Origin: Flavobacteriales bacterium
GTDB taxonomy: Bacteria; Bacteroidota; Bacteroidia; NS11-12g; UBA9320
Length of the DNA: 64,000 nucleotides
Direction: 5' to 3'
Assembly: GCA_020635455.1 (NCBI GenBank)
Contig: JACJZT010000005.1
Location: 62,001 to 126,000 of the forward strand
Position 1 is the stretch's first letter. Each line of letters starts with the position of its first letter. Below are positions 28,280-37,866 of this stretch, in pieces. Made by a program: the position numbers and the translations under genes. The notes beneath the pieces were generated by a model, which saw nothing but the letters and a program-made list of their open reading frames with translations, did not search any database and was not told where the DNA came from.

Positions 28280-31200
28280 ATGAAACAATTGCTCCTGTTA
28301 CTTTTTGCCTTAACAACGGGTATTTTCGTTTCTGCACAAACCTGTTCCATTCAATCGGCTGATTATGTTTGTATTGAGGAACTGATCAGTTTTGAAGTCA
28401 CCGCCAGTCCCGGGATACAATCTGTTGTCTGGGACATGGGGGATGCAAGTACTTCCACTCAACAAAAATTTAATCATAAATATTCTTCAGCCGGAATAAA
28501 AAATGTTAAGGTTACGGTAAACCTTACCGGTGGAGGAAGTTGCGTGGCAACCAAATCCGTTACGGTATATAATCTGCCTGTGTTCAAATTCAGTCAGGAT
28601 CCGGCAAACGAATATTGTTTATGGAAAAACAGCGTTTGTCTGTTCGACAGTTCGTATACCATTGACAACGGAACTTCCATAAGCAAACGAATCGTTCTTT
28701 GGGACGATGGTGCTCAATCGGTCAGGTCTAACCCTCCGGCAACCGATTCCATTTGTCATCATTACGACAATCCGGGGGTTTTTAAGCTTACCATTGAACT
28801 AACTACCGACAAGGGATGCAAGGCGAAAAAAGATATTGATATTGAAATTTTCAAAGACGTTGTCCCTTCCATAAAGGTTTTCAGCACCGACAACAATCTG
28901 CTGGGGTACTGTGATTCGGCAAGAACCGAATTTTTCGACGTCACATCTTCTGATACTTCAACGGTTATCAATAAGATTTACGACTGGGGAGATGGTACCA
29001 AGGTAAGCACCCGAAGCACCCATGTTCAGCATTTTTATCAAAAAACCGGAAGCTATAAAGTTAGTCTTACTTACGAGCAAAAGAACGGATGTTTTACCAC
29101 CAGAGACACCGTAATAACCGTGATCGTGTATTCGGTTGATTTTAATCTGAGTAGAAATTCGTATAAACAATGTTTTGGAAATGTTTTCCGGTTTCAGCAA
29201 AAAGACGTTTTGTCGGGAGCCTGGTACTGGTGGTATCTGAACGATACCCTTCAAGGCTTCGACATCGATCAGAAATTCATTGACCTTTACCCGGACCTGG
29301 GAAAAAAATATCTTACCCTAAAGATCGACAATCAGGGATGCGTAAAATGGTCGGCCAAAGATTCCATTGAGGTCATCGGCATCGACCCCAGGTTTGTGAT
29401 CCTGAACTATAATCAGTGCCAGAATCTCGATACGGTATACTTTAGCATTAAAGACAGGCGATACGGAATGGGCAAGATCAATTACATGATCGATTTCGGA
29501 GACGATATGGCACCGCAGTGTACAACAAGTCTGGTAAATAACCTTAATGTTGACAGCAATTGTAATTTCTCAACCGATTCGCTGGGTAAACATTTTTATG
29601 TAAACGGACTTTGCCGTAAATGGAGCATTACGGTTACCGATGCCGAAATGGGTTGTGGCTCCAGAAGTATGGGAGGATATGTGAATGTTGAAATGCCCAA
29701 AAGGGAAGACTACAAATTTAATTACACCGCAAAGCGTTCCTGTCTTGGAAACAAAGACGATTATTACGTGCGTTTCTCACACGAATTGTGCCAGATCCTG
29801 AAAGTTAAAACCAATTTGGATTCCATTTGCGGGAAAAAACTTTTTAGCAGCCGGTTCATTCAGGCCTATTCCTATCAATATGTTTGCGACCGCAATGGTT
29901 GGGTAACGGTCGGCTTTGCCCTTGAATTCGGGGAACCGGTAATTTACAAAAGTTACAGCGATACTTCCAATTTCATTGTCGATCCCAAAAGAGTGTGCAG
30001 GGATACGATCTGGTATCACAACTGGTTTCAGCTCCTTAACGACCCGAATGCAAGGATCTCCGTCGAACGACAATGTCTGCCCACCAATACGGTTCCCAGG
30101 TTTAAAGATTCCCTTCAACATCATCTTTCCTTTGATGTTTGGGACTGGGGAGATGGGAGCAAGCCGGACACAACGTTCTATTCAAAAAACGACTCTCTTT
30201 TGATACCGGTATCTCATACCTATACAAAGCCGGGAAGGTATAAATTGTCGCATTACCTCGAAAATCAAGGCAAGTGTTTTGATGTGGACACCCTGAAATA
30301 CGATGTTGGAATTACCTCAAAGATCGCCTTCGACAGTGTACTCTGTCCCGGAGTATTGGTACAATTGTTTGATACGACCTATTACGCCGACTCCAGTGAA
30401 TTTTTCTGGAACGATAAGGACCGGCGAAGAAAACACAAGGAACTGGGCTACTGGGATTTTGATGATGGCAGAGGTTTTTCAACCGATTCGTCAAGTCCGG
30501 TGATTTCTTTTCCAAAACAGGGAAATTTTACCGTTCGTCTTGCCTTAAGGGACTCAACGGGTTGCACCGACACCGTGGTTCAGAAAATAAAGGTCGGAGG
30601 TGTATATGCCGGCATTAAGAAGTTTACCAAAAAACTGATCTGCGACGACATTATCCAGTTTTTTGATTCATCCTACAGTGACTATAAACCGCCCGCTGAC
30701 AGCATTGTTAAACACTTCTGGGATTTTGGGGATAAGGGCAATCCTTCCTTTTTCAAAAACCCGTTTCAGTTTTACAACACCTTTGGTGAGTATACCATCA
30801 CTCATTCGGTTGAAAACACCAAAGGTTGTAAAGATACAGTAAGCATCAGCATAACGATCGAAGGACCCATCACCTCCTTTAACATCGTGGGTGATACCGT
30901 AGGTTGCGCACCCTTTACCGCAGAATTTGAAAACACTTCCGTTAAGGCACGTGATTACATCTGGTATTTTGGGGATTCGGCTCAGTCGAAACTGTCCACC
31001 AATATGGATACCAATGTGCGTTTTACGTATTCACAGCCCGGAACGTATTACATATATCTTTTCGGCAGCGACAGTGTGGTGAACCCTAATGCAGGGAATG
31101 CCCTTTATTATTGTAAATCCCTCTATCCCGACACCAATCTTCAGGTATACACGCTAAAAAAGATCATCGTTTTACCGAAACCGAAGGTAGACTTTTTGGT

Positions 31201-31999
31201 GGATTCCTTTCAGTGTAAGAACCGCGAAATCAGGGTAAGTAACCGGTCAGACACTCTGTACGATCTGTTCAGATGGAGAATACGAAACCGTGATTCGGTA
31301 AGCACCACAAACAACGATGCCATCTTGTTTTCAAGCGACACCGGTTTTGTAAAGATCGAATTTTATCCTTCCTATCCGCCTCAGGCGCCCTACAATCTTT
31401 CCTGCCCCGATACCATAAGCAAATTTATTTACATAACGTATATTGTCGCTGATTTTGAAGTTGTTAAAGATACCACCTCTTGTCCGGTGTTTTACTTCAC
31501 TAACAAAACCAAGGGATACAGTTCTATCCGCTGGGACCTTGCCGACCCTTTATCGGCCGATAACATTCAAACTACACCCAATGTTAAGCATACCTACTCT
31601 GAAGAAAAAGGTTTGTTTTATCCCTGCCTCTATATTGAGAATGAAGATGGCTGCAAAGACACTGTTTGCAAGGAGATCAATGTTGACCTCGCAATGAAAT
31701 TGGTAATTCCCAATGTATTTACCCCCAATAACGATGGTCTAAACGATGTGTTTGATATTCTGGCGGAAGGTCTTGAAATTTACGATCTGGTGATCTTTAA
31801 CCGATGGGGACAAGTGGTGTTCAGATCTCAAAAGGATGGTTTGGGCAACGACGACAATAACTGGAACGGCAAAGTCGACAACAAGGGAAAAGCCTATCCC
31901 GAAGGTATTTATTTCTATATTTTTAATTACGCCTTTAAATGCGATTCAATTTTACAGAAAGCCGAAGGAACCATTACTCTGCTGGCTCCGGGTGATTAA
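28280..31999 (+). CDS. Giant PKD-repeat surface protein with T9SS type B sorting domain (first copy)
   Basis: A 1239-residue secreted protein. The signal peptide spans about residues 1-19 (ending VSA, before QTCSIQ). The body consists of PKD-like immunoglobulin-fold modules, each marked by a W-D-x-G-D core: about residues 50 (WDMGD), 234 (YDWGDG), 619 (WDWGDG), 724 (WDFDDG), 813 (WDFGD) and 894 (WYFGD). Many paired cysteines suggest extracellular disulfides. The C-terminal 100 residues form the CHU_C-type domain: NVFTPNNDGLNDVFD, then IFNRWGQVVF, then GIYFYIFNY. That domain is the type B signal for secretion by T9SS and surface attachment. Its paralog follows 55 nt downstream. Adhesion or a gliding-associated role is plausible but unproven. 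Confidence 0.88.
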   Translation: MKQLLLLLFALTTGIFVSAQTCSIQSADYVCIEELISFEVTASPGIQSVVWDMGDASTSTQQKFNHKYSSAGIKNVKVTVNLTGGGSCVATKSVTVYNLPVFKFSQDPANEYCLWKNSVCLFDSSYTIDNGTSISKRIVLWDDGAQSVRSNPPATDSICHHYDNPGVFKLTIELTTDKGCKAKKDIDIEIFKDVVPSIKVFSTDNNLLGYCDSARTEFFDVTSSDTSTVINKIYDWGDGTKVSTRSTHVQHFYQKTGSYKVSLTYEQKNGCFTTRDTVITVIVYSVDFNLSRNSYKQCFGNVFRFQQKDVLSGAWYWWYLNDTLQGFDIDQKFIDLYPDLGKKYLTLKIDNQGCVKWSAKDSIEVIGIDPRFVILNYNQCQNLDTVYFSIKDRRYGMGKINYMIDFGDDMAPQCTTSLVNNLNVDSNCNFSTDSLGKHFYVNGLCRKWSITVTDAEMGCGSRSMGGYVNVEMPKREDYKFNYTAKRSCLGNKDDYYVRFSHELCQILKVKTNLDSICGKKLFSSRFIQAYSYQYVCDRNGWVTVGFALEFGEPVIYKSYSDTSNFIVDPKRVCRDTIWYHNWFQLLNDPNARISVERQCLPTNTVPRFKDSLQHHLSFDVWDWGDGSKPDTTFYSKNDSLLIPVSHTYTKPGRYKLSHYLENQGKCFDVDTLKYDVGITSKIAFDSVLCPGVLVQLFDTTYYADSSEFFWNDKDRRRKHKELGYWDFDDGRGFSTDSSSPVISFPKQGNFTVRLALRDSTGCTDTVVQKIKVGGVYAGIKKFTKKLICDDIIQFFDSSYSDYKPPADSIVKHFWDFGDKGNPSFFKNPFQFYNTFGEYTITHSVENTKGCKDTVSISITIEGPITSFNIVGDTVGCAPFTAEFENTSVKARDYIWYFGDSAQSKLSTNMDTNVRFTYSQPGTYYIYLFGSDSVVNPNAGNALYYCKSLYPDTNLQVYTLKKIIVLPKPKVDFLVDSFQCKNREIRVSNRSDTLYDLFRWRIRNRDSVSTTNNDAILFSSDTGFVKIEFYPSYPPQAPYNLSCPDTISKFIYITYIVADFEVVKDTTSCPVFYFTNKTKGYSSIRWDLADPLSADNIQTTPNVKHTYSEEKGLFYPCLYIENEDGCKDTVCKEINVDLAMKLVIPNVFTPNNDGLNDVFDILAEGLEIYDLVIFNRWGQVVFRSQKDGLGNDDNNWNGKVDNKGKAYPEGIYFYIFNYAFKCDSILQKAEGTITLLAPGD

Positions 32000-32054
32000 T
32001 TAAAAGTATGGGATCAGTGCAACCATTGTTGAACTCAAACAGTCTAATGATTTG

Positions 32055-35000
32055 ATGTACAGAAAATCCTTACTTACGATGTTCCTGTTTGCATTTTCAT
32101 TTGCATACGGTCAAACGTGTAACATCGTTTCAAGCGATTTTGTATGTCAGGATGAACCCATGAGTTTTGATGTGAATTCAAGTTCCGGGATTCAATCGGT
32201 ATTGTGGGATATGGGCGACGGAACCACCGGGACCCAAAAAAGTTTTAACCACAAATATTCTACTCCCGGTATCAAAACCGTAAAGGTTACCGTACAACTT
32301 AGCGGAGGAAAATCCTGTACCGATACCAAAACCGTTACCGTGTATAAACTTCCCGAATTCAGAATATTAATGGACCCTTCCAATGTTTTTTGTCTTTCGA
32401 AAAATAAGGTCTGTTTTATTGACAGCTCCCTCGGCGGCGATCCGGGAATTGATGTTAAAAAAAGGATCATTCTTTGGGACGATGGGGATCAAACCACCAC
32501 CAATTACCCGCCAAAAGGAGATAAAGTTTGTCATACTTATGCCAATACGGGCACGTTCAAAGTAACCATAGAACTTACCAATGAAAAAGACTGTAAAGTA
32601 AAAAAGGAAATTACCATTGTTATTCTGCCTGACGTTATTCCTTATTTCGAGTTCGAGATCGGAAAAGGATGCGATTCGGCAAAAGTTATCTTTAAGGACG
32701 TTACGCAAAAAGATAGTCAAAACATTCTTAACCGCATTTATGACTGGGGCGACGGATCAAAAAGTTCAACTCCCTCACGAAGCGTTATTCACTATTATAA
32801 AGCCGGTGGTTTTTATCAGGTAAAACTGACCTTACAACAACAAAACGGCTGCAATACCTCAAGGGATACCATTATCAATGTTTTTATCCCTGAAATAAAA
32901 TTTGACGCCAAGGCCGATTCAAAAAAGAAATGTTATGGAGGCAGTTTCAGACTCGATCAGGTGGATGTACTGCAGAATGCCTATTATGAATGGCTGATCG
33001 GAGGTCAGGAACAGGAAGGCAAAACGGTGAACGTTTCTCCCGACCTCGGCAAGCACATCATTTCGCTTAGGGTAACCTACGAAGGTTGCCAGGTCACCAA
33101 GGTGGTTGACACCATTGAAGTGGTTGGTATTTCACCCGAGATCAGGGTTTTAAACGGCAATCAGTGCTCAAACCTGGATACGGTGATCTTCTGTGAAAAA
33201 GACCGGAGATACGGGGTTGACAGCGTTCGCTTCTTTTGGAATTTTGGTGATAACCTTGCTCCACAGTGTACTTCCTGGGTAAAAAAGGGGATCAACTCCA
33301 AATCCAATTGCAACTATACGCTCGATTCGAGCACAAAGCACAAATACGTGAACGGCAACTGCCGAAACTGGTCGTTTTCTGTGACCGACCTTACCAACGG
33401 TTGCAATACCTTTGAAGAAGGGACGATAAACCTTATTAAACCGGATACCATCAATTTTTATTACTCTGCCGACCGCAAATGCCTGGGATTGAAACCGGAA
33501 TACAAAATCCTGTTCAGTCACGATATCTGTAAAACGGCAAGAATTTACATCAACAAAGATTCGGCATGCGACCGCAACGATTTTCTCCCCTTTAGCGGAA
33601 CCGGGTATTTTTATCAGCAAACCTGCGATCCAAGCGGAAAGGTCACGGTTGGTTTTGCGGTAGGTTTTGGAAATGCCAAAGTATATCGTTCCTGTGATAC
33701 CAGCGATTATTATATTGATCTGTCGAGGGTTTGCACCGATACCATCTGGTATCATCACTGGTTCCGTTTACTTCCCGAACCCTTTTCACCTTTTGAGGTG
33801 AGTGGCCGTTGTATCCCTGCCACGGTACGTCCGGTTCTGCTCGATTCTACTCAGAACGAGATCGTTTTGCAAAAATGGGATTGGGGAGACGATACAAAAC
33901 CGGATTCCCTTATAACAGACGGAACCGACCCTTTATTGCCTATCCCAACGCATGTTTTCAAGAAAGCGGGTGCTTATAAAGTTAGATATTACCTGGAAAA
34001 TATAAACCGCTGCTACGGTGTTTACGACCAAACCCTCATCTTGGGATTTAGTATGGGAATGCAATTCGATACCATAATTTGTCCCGGAATAAAGGTCCGT
34101 TTTTTCGATAGCATACATTATATGTTCAATGGTACGGAATACTGGAGAAACCCAAACCGGAAAAAACTGGGACTGGAAAGTTTCAAATGGGATTTTGACG
34201 ACGGAAAAGGATTCAACATCGATACCGTTGGCCCGGTCGTTCAATTTGCAAATAAGGGCATCCGAACCATAAGACTTGCTGCTGTGGATTCGGCAGGATG
34301 CCGCGACACCATCCGTAAAAACATTTATGTTGGAGGGGTAACCGCCGGCATTAAAAGCGTAAATAAAAAAATAATTTGCGACGACATCATACAGTTCTTC
34401 GATTCTTCCTACAGCGATTTTAAACCTCCGGCCGACAGCATTATTAAACATTATTGGGATTTTGGGGACCTTAGAAATCCAAGTTATCTTAAAGACCCCT
34501 ATCATTTTTACAGCTATTTCGGTGAGTTTACCGTATTTCACAAAGTGGAAAACACAAGGGGCTGCAAAGACAGTGTGGCCATTACCATCTTTATCGACGG
34601 ACCCAAACCCGAATTTGAGATCGTAAGCGACACCGTGGGTTGTGTTCCTTTTAAGGCCGAATTTAAAAACACATCCACAAAAACAAAGGATTATATCTGG
34701 TATTTCGGCGACCCGCTTAAGAGCAAGCTTTCAACCGACAAAGACACCAATGTAAGCTTTACCTATACCAGTCCGGGTATATACTATATCTATCTGTTTG
34801 GAAGCGACAGTGTGGTGAACCCAAATGCCGGAAACTCGATATACTATTGTAAAACTACCTTCCCGGATACCAATTTGCTCAATCATCCCGTAAGGAGAAT
34901 TGTGGTACTGCCCATTCCAAAGGTGGACTTTGAGGTGGATCTCAATCTTTGCAGGAATAAGGAGTTTGCGGTGGTTGACCGATCCGATTCGATATATACG

Positions 35001-35741
35001 AGATATAAATGGGTGCTTACCGGAAAAGACAGTGTTGAAACCAATAAGCCTTTTGCCAAATTAAGATCGAAAGACACCGGCACTTATGTAATTAAATATA
35101 CACCTACCTACACTCCTAAAGGACCTTATCAGCGATCCTGTTTCGACACCATAAGCAAAACGGTAAGAATTACAGATATCGAGGCATCTTTCGACACCAT
35201 CCGGGATCCATTCTGCCCGATCTACACCTTCATCAATACTTCCAAAAATTTAAAGTCCTTCAGCTGGGACCTGGGACATGCTGCCGCCGGTGAAAAGGAA
35301 AACATTCGATATGAGAATACGGTCACCCATAATTACGTTCCCGACAAAGGACGCTTTTACCCCTGCTTGTTTGTTGAAAGTATCTATGGATGCAGAGATA
35401 CCATTTGTACTGAGTTCGACGTCAATTTCAATGTTAAGGCCATTGTTCCCAATGTGTTCACGCCCGACAATCAAGACGACCTGAACGATTCGTACGACAT
35501 CGACATGGAAAACGTGGATGAATACGACCTGTCCATATTCAACCGCTGGGGACAATTGGTTTATCACTCAAAGGTAGACGGTTACCGAAACGATGGCTTC
35601 AACTGGAACGGTAGAGACCAGAGACTGGGTACAAAATGCCCGGAAGGGGTTTATTTTTACATATTCAAATTCCGTTATAAATGCCAGGAACTTACCCAGA
35701 ATGCCAGCGGAACCATTACGCTTATCCGTCCCGAAAATTAA
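32055..35741 (+). CDS. Giant PKD-repeat surface protein with T9SS type B sorting domain (second copy)
   Basis: A 1228-residue paralog of the preceding protein. The frame opens at a TTG at 32052, but the ATG at 32055 gives the natural start of the signal peptide (MYRKSLLTMFLFAFSFAYG). Domain order matches the upstream copy module by module, with the same cysteine positions and near-identical stretches such as ICDDIIQFFDSSYSD, PPADSI and LFGSDSVVNPNAGN. The type B sorting domain starts near residue 1130 (NVFTPDNQDD, IFNRWGQLVY). Lengths and order indicate a tandem gene duplication followed by divergence. The 55-nt gap holds no terminator, so the two may be one transcript. The IS lies 122 nt after its stop. 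Confidence 0.88.
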   Translation: MYRKSLLTMFLFAFSFAYGQTCNIVSSDFVCQDEPMSFDVNSSSGIQSVLWDMGDGTTGTQKSFNHKYSTPGIKTVKVTVQLSGGKSCTDTKTVTVYKLPEFRILMDPSNVFCLSKNKVCFIDSSLGGDPGIDVKKRIILWDDGDQTTTNYPPKGDKVCHTYANTGTFKVTIELTNEKDCKVKKEITIVILPDVIPYFEFEIGKGCDSAKVIFKDVTQKDSQNILNRIYDWGDGSKSSTPSRSVIHYYKAGGFYQVKLTLQQQNGCNTSRDTIINVFIPEIKFDAKADSKKKCYGGSFRLDQVDVLQNAYYEWLIGGQEQEGKTVNVSPDLGKHIISLRVTYEGCQVTKVVDTIEVVGISPEIRVLNGNQCSNLDTVIFCEKDRRYGVDSVRFFWNFGDNLAPQCTSWVKKGINSKSNCNYTLDSSTKHKYVNGNCRNWSFSVTDLTNGCNTFEEGTINLIKPDTINFYYSADRKCLGLKPEYKILFSHDICKTARIYINKDSACDRNDFLPFSGTGYFYQQTCDPSGKVTVGFAVGFGNAKVYRSCDTSDYYIDLSRVCTDTIWYHHWFRLLPEPFSPFEVSGRCIPATVRPVLLDSTQNEIVLQKWDWGDDTKPDSLITDGTDPLLPIPTHVFKKAGAYKVRYYLENINRCYGVYDQTLILGFSMGMQFDTIICPGIKVRFFDSIHYMFNGTEYWRNPNRKKLGLESFKWDFDDGKGFNIDTVGPVVQFANKGIRTIRLAAVDSAGCRDTIRKNIYVGGVTAGIKSVNKKIICDDIIQFFDSSYSDFKPPADSIIKHYWDFGDLRNPSYLKDPYHFYSYFGEFTVFHKVENTRGCKDSVAITIFIDGPKPEFEIVSDTVGCVPFKAEFKNTSTKTKDYIWYFGDPLKSKLSTDKDTNVSFTYTSPGIYYIYLFGSDSVVNPNAGNSIYYCKTTFPDTNLLNHPVRRIVVLPIPKVDFEVDLNLCRNKEFAVVDRSDSIYTRYKWVLTGKDSVETNKPFAKLRSKDTGTYVIKYTPTYTPKGPYQRSCFDTISKTVRITDIEASFDTIRDPFCPIYTFINTSKNLKSFSWDLGHAAAGEKENIRYENTVTHNYVPDKGRFYPCLFVESIYGCRDTICTEFDVNFNVKAIVPNVFTPDNQDDLNDSYDIDMENVDEYDLSIFNRWGQLVYHSKVDGYRNDGFNWNGRDQRLGTKCPEGVYFYIFKFRYKCQELTQNASGTITLIRPEN

Positions 35742-35803
35742 ACCGGGAATTTTCCACATGACCCGGTTCAAATGCAATTGACAATAACCCTAAGGGTTTC
35801 CCT

Positions 35804-35862
35804 GAGAAACTCGAAATAGAAAAACTCACATTCTGCGATAAACCGGGTGTATTTATCTTCTC
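35804..35862 (+). repeat. 59-bp direct repeat, left copy (IS target duplication)
   Basis: Identical over 59 bp to 37508-37566. It starts GAGAAACTCG and ends TTATCTTCTC. It directly abuts the left end of the insertion sequence and is interpreted as the duplicated target. Confidence 0.9.
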
Positions 35863-37507
35863 CTGACTTCCGCAAATTAACACCCAAATTGAAAGAGGCG
35901 TTCTATATCTTTCTGTTCTTCAGAAAGCATGATTGTTTTTTTGAGCACATCTTTAGTTGTTGGGGTTGTTAGTTCAATCTGGTGAATATTCTGTGCGATT
36001 TCAATTACCTTTTGTGGACTCAGTGATGATTTGTTTTCTTTGAGGAACCTTTCTAACTCTTTGTATACTTTGTAGGCTGCAAAATTCAGGCAGATATGTG
36101 CCTCAATTCTTCTTTGCCTTCTGTGGAATACCGGACGAAGTTTTAATTCTGTCTTTGCCACTCTAAATGCCTTCTCAATTTGCCAAAGGTGTTGATAGTT
36201 TTCAATTAGCTGATCTTTGTTGAGTTTAGAGTTGGTCAGATAGCCTTTGAGTCCATCCCATTTCTTATCTTGTGCAATTTGATGTTGGTCAAGTACAAGA
36301 TTTATCTGACCCTCCATGCGTAGAAACTTATTGTAGCCTCTTTTATTTATGTGATCTTTGGTTAGGCGACCGGATCTTATTTGTTTACTAAGCCTGTTGA
36401 TGCCTTTTTTACGATTGTATTGATCTTTTTCAGCTCTTTTGTCTGAGTAAGTAATTATCAATCTCAAATCTCCTTTATTGATAACAGCACTCTCTCCATT
36501 TTTGAGTTGAAGGGTGAGTATTTTGTCCTTGATGCTCGTGCTTTCATTCTTGATTCGAGCTCCCAGGATAAATTCATAGTTCTGCTCTTGAAGCTGCTCG
36601 ATATTGGATCGTGATAATAAACCGCTGTCTGCTACTATAATTAATTGCTCCAGATTGTATTTCTGTTTAAAACCATCAATGACAGGCATCATCGTGTGAC
36701 CTTCAAACTTATTGCCCTCAAAAATGTCATAGGCAAGCGGATATCCATCTCTGCTCACAAGCAACCCAAGCACAATCTGCGGGTTTTCATGTTTACCCTC
36801 CTTGGAAAACCCGGTTTTACGCAACTCATCCTCTTGGTCAATTTCGAAATAAACTGTAGTAACATCGTAAAAAACAACCTGAATGCCTTTGGGAAACAAA
36901 CTTAGGGTGTGTGCATAGCTGATCTGCTGAACGCGATCCTTCTGCTTGTTGTGGAGTTTATCCATGTACCGATAAATCTCATCTTCACTATACTGCTTCC
37001 CTTCATAGCGATAGAGATACTCTGTGGTTTTCAGCTTGCTCTTTGGATATACCAACCGATAAAGAACCAAATGACGAAAAAGCTCGTCCTCAATATTATT
37101 AAAGCCTATCTCATCAAAGAGCCTTCCCAATGTAAATTCTATACCTACCAGCTTAAGAGAGGAGATGTTATCAAGAAGTTTGTTGAATAACTCCCGTTCT
37201 CCAACAAAGTCAAACTCTTGAAGGCCTGTTTGATTAGCTACCCAACGATCGGCGGTTAGTTTTAATTTTTGAACTGCTTCGGGAGTGTTTCCCGAACCAA
37301 AACTTTTCCTAACCACATATTTACCCCCTCGCTTTTCGATGACTTGAATGTAGCTCCGACCATTTTTATGTTTTAGAACTCGAACATACATCCACCAAAT
37401 AAACTGAAATTAAGTCAAATTAACACCCAGAAAACGATATTTTAGACCATCAAGTATCAGATTTTGAGAGACTTGCATTTTCAGAGGATTAAACTTGCGG
37501 AAGTCAG
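35863..37507. mobile_element. IS1634-like insertion sequence, apparently complete
   Basis: A 1645-bp element bounded by perfect 13-bp inverted repeats, CTGACTTCCGCAA at 35863-35875 and its complement at 37495-37507. Because the flanking repeat begins GAG and ends CTC, the inverted repeats can be extended to 16 bp and the exact edges are ambiguous by 3 bp. It contains one transposase gene covering most of its length on the minus strand. It is flanked by an identical 59-bp direct repeat. Long, variable target duplications are a known property of IS1634 and IS1549 elements, which agrees with the transposase type. It sits between two convergent genes and interrupts neither. Confidence 0.88.
35877..37391 (-). 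CDS. IS1634-family (IS4-related) DDE transposase
   Basis: A 504-residue transposase, intact with an ATG start. The DDE catalytic residues can be placed: D176 in VVFYDVTTVYFE, D255 in IIVADSGLLS, and E406 in the YQHLWQIEKAFRVAK block. The IS4 Y-(2)-R-(3)-E-(6)-K signature is here in the IS1634 form, with E406 and the lysine seven residues later. The usual large beta-strand insertion between the second D and E is present (about 270-395). It cuts and rejoins the element's ends. Because nothing in it is truncated, the element may be active. Confidence 0.92.
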   Translation of the reverse strand: MYVRVLKHKNGRSYIQVIEKRGGKYVVRKSFGSGNTPEAVQKLKLTADRWVANQTGLQEFDFVGERELFNKLLDNISSLKLVGIEFTLGRLFDEIGFNNIEDELFRHLVLYRLVYPKSKLKTTEYLYRYEGKQYSEDEIYRYMDKLHNKQKDRVQQISYAHTLSLFPKGIQVVFYDVTTVYFEIDQEDELRKTGFSKEGKHENPQIVLGLLVSRDGYPLAYDIFEGNKFEGHTMMPVIDGFKQKYNLEQLIIVADSGLLSRSNIEQLQEQNYEFILGARIKNESTSIKDKILTLQLKNGESAVINKGDLRLIITYSDKRAEKDQYNRKKGINRLSKQIRSGRLTKDHINKRGYNKFLRMEGQINLVLDQHQIAQDKKWDGLKGYLTNSKLNKDQLIENYQHLWQIEKAFRVAKTELKLRPVFHRRQRRIEAHICLNFAAYKVYKELERFLKENKSSLSPQKVIEIAQNIHQIELTTPTTKDVLKKTIMLSEEQKDIERLFQFGC

Positions 37508-37566
37508 GAGAAACTCGAAATAGAAAAACTCACATTCTGCGATAAACCGGGTGTATTTATCTTCTC
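37508..37566 (+). repeat. 59-bp direct repeat, right copy (IS target duplication)
   Basis: Identical to 35804-35862. It directly abuts the right end of the insertion sequence. With one copy and the IS removed, the flanks join into one short intergenic region between two convergent genes. Confidence 0.9.
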
Positions 37567-37608
37567 AGTATAACCGGCATTGGCCTTATGACTATCGGGA
37601 ATTTTGGC

Positions 37609-37866
37609 TTAGATGATAAAAGAATCCGGCATTTTGAAAAAATAATAGGCCAGAACCGCCAGCAGGGTGATAGCAAGCATGGCAAGGTTTATCATAAGGC
37701 TTTTTTTGTTGCCGCCCAATAAGGTGAGCCCTGCATAAACCAGCAACAAAGGCCAGAACCTTACCAGTTCACGAATGTTGAATTGGATAAGATCGAAATT
37801 GTGAAGGATGAGGACCACTCCGATCACAATAAGTGCATATCCCAAACCGTATGAAGAATTTTTCAT
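37609..37866 (-). CDS. Small membrane protein, LiaI/LiaF-like transmembrane region
   Basis: An 85-residue protein with three hydrophobic segments (about 7-25, 34-52, 56-76). The motif GYALIVIGVVLILHNFDLI followed by FWPLLLVYAGLTLLGGNK is typical of the membrane part of LiaI/LiaF-like and DUF5668 proteins, which often accompany PspC in envelope-stress modules. Its ATG directly follows the stop codon of the PspC gene (TAGATG), so it is translationally coupled. It is the last gene of the operon. Confidence 0.7.
   Translation of the reverse strand: MKNSSYGLGYALIVIGVVLILHNFDLIQFNIRELVRFWPLLLVYAGLTLLGGNKKSLMINLAMLAITLLAVLAYYFFKMPDSFII

Noticed and set aside
33168..34541. Long minus-strand frames in the PKD giant
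   Set aside because: These are antisense shadows of a clearly coding frame with signal peptide and sorting domain.
35742..35800. Short palindrome AACCCTAAGGGTT as a terminator
   Set aside because: The stem is only five base pairs and lacks a T run, so it is too weak to call.
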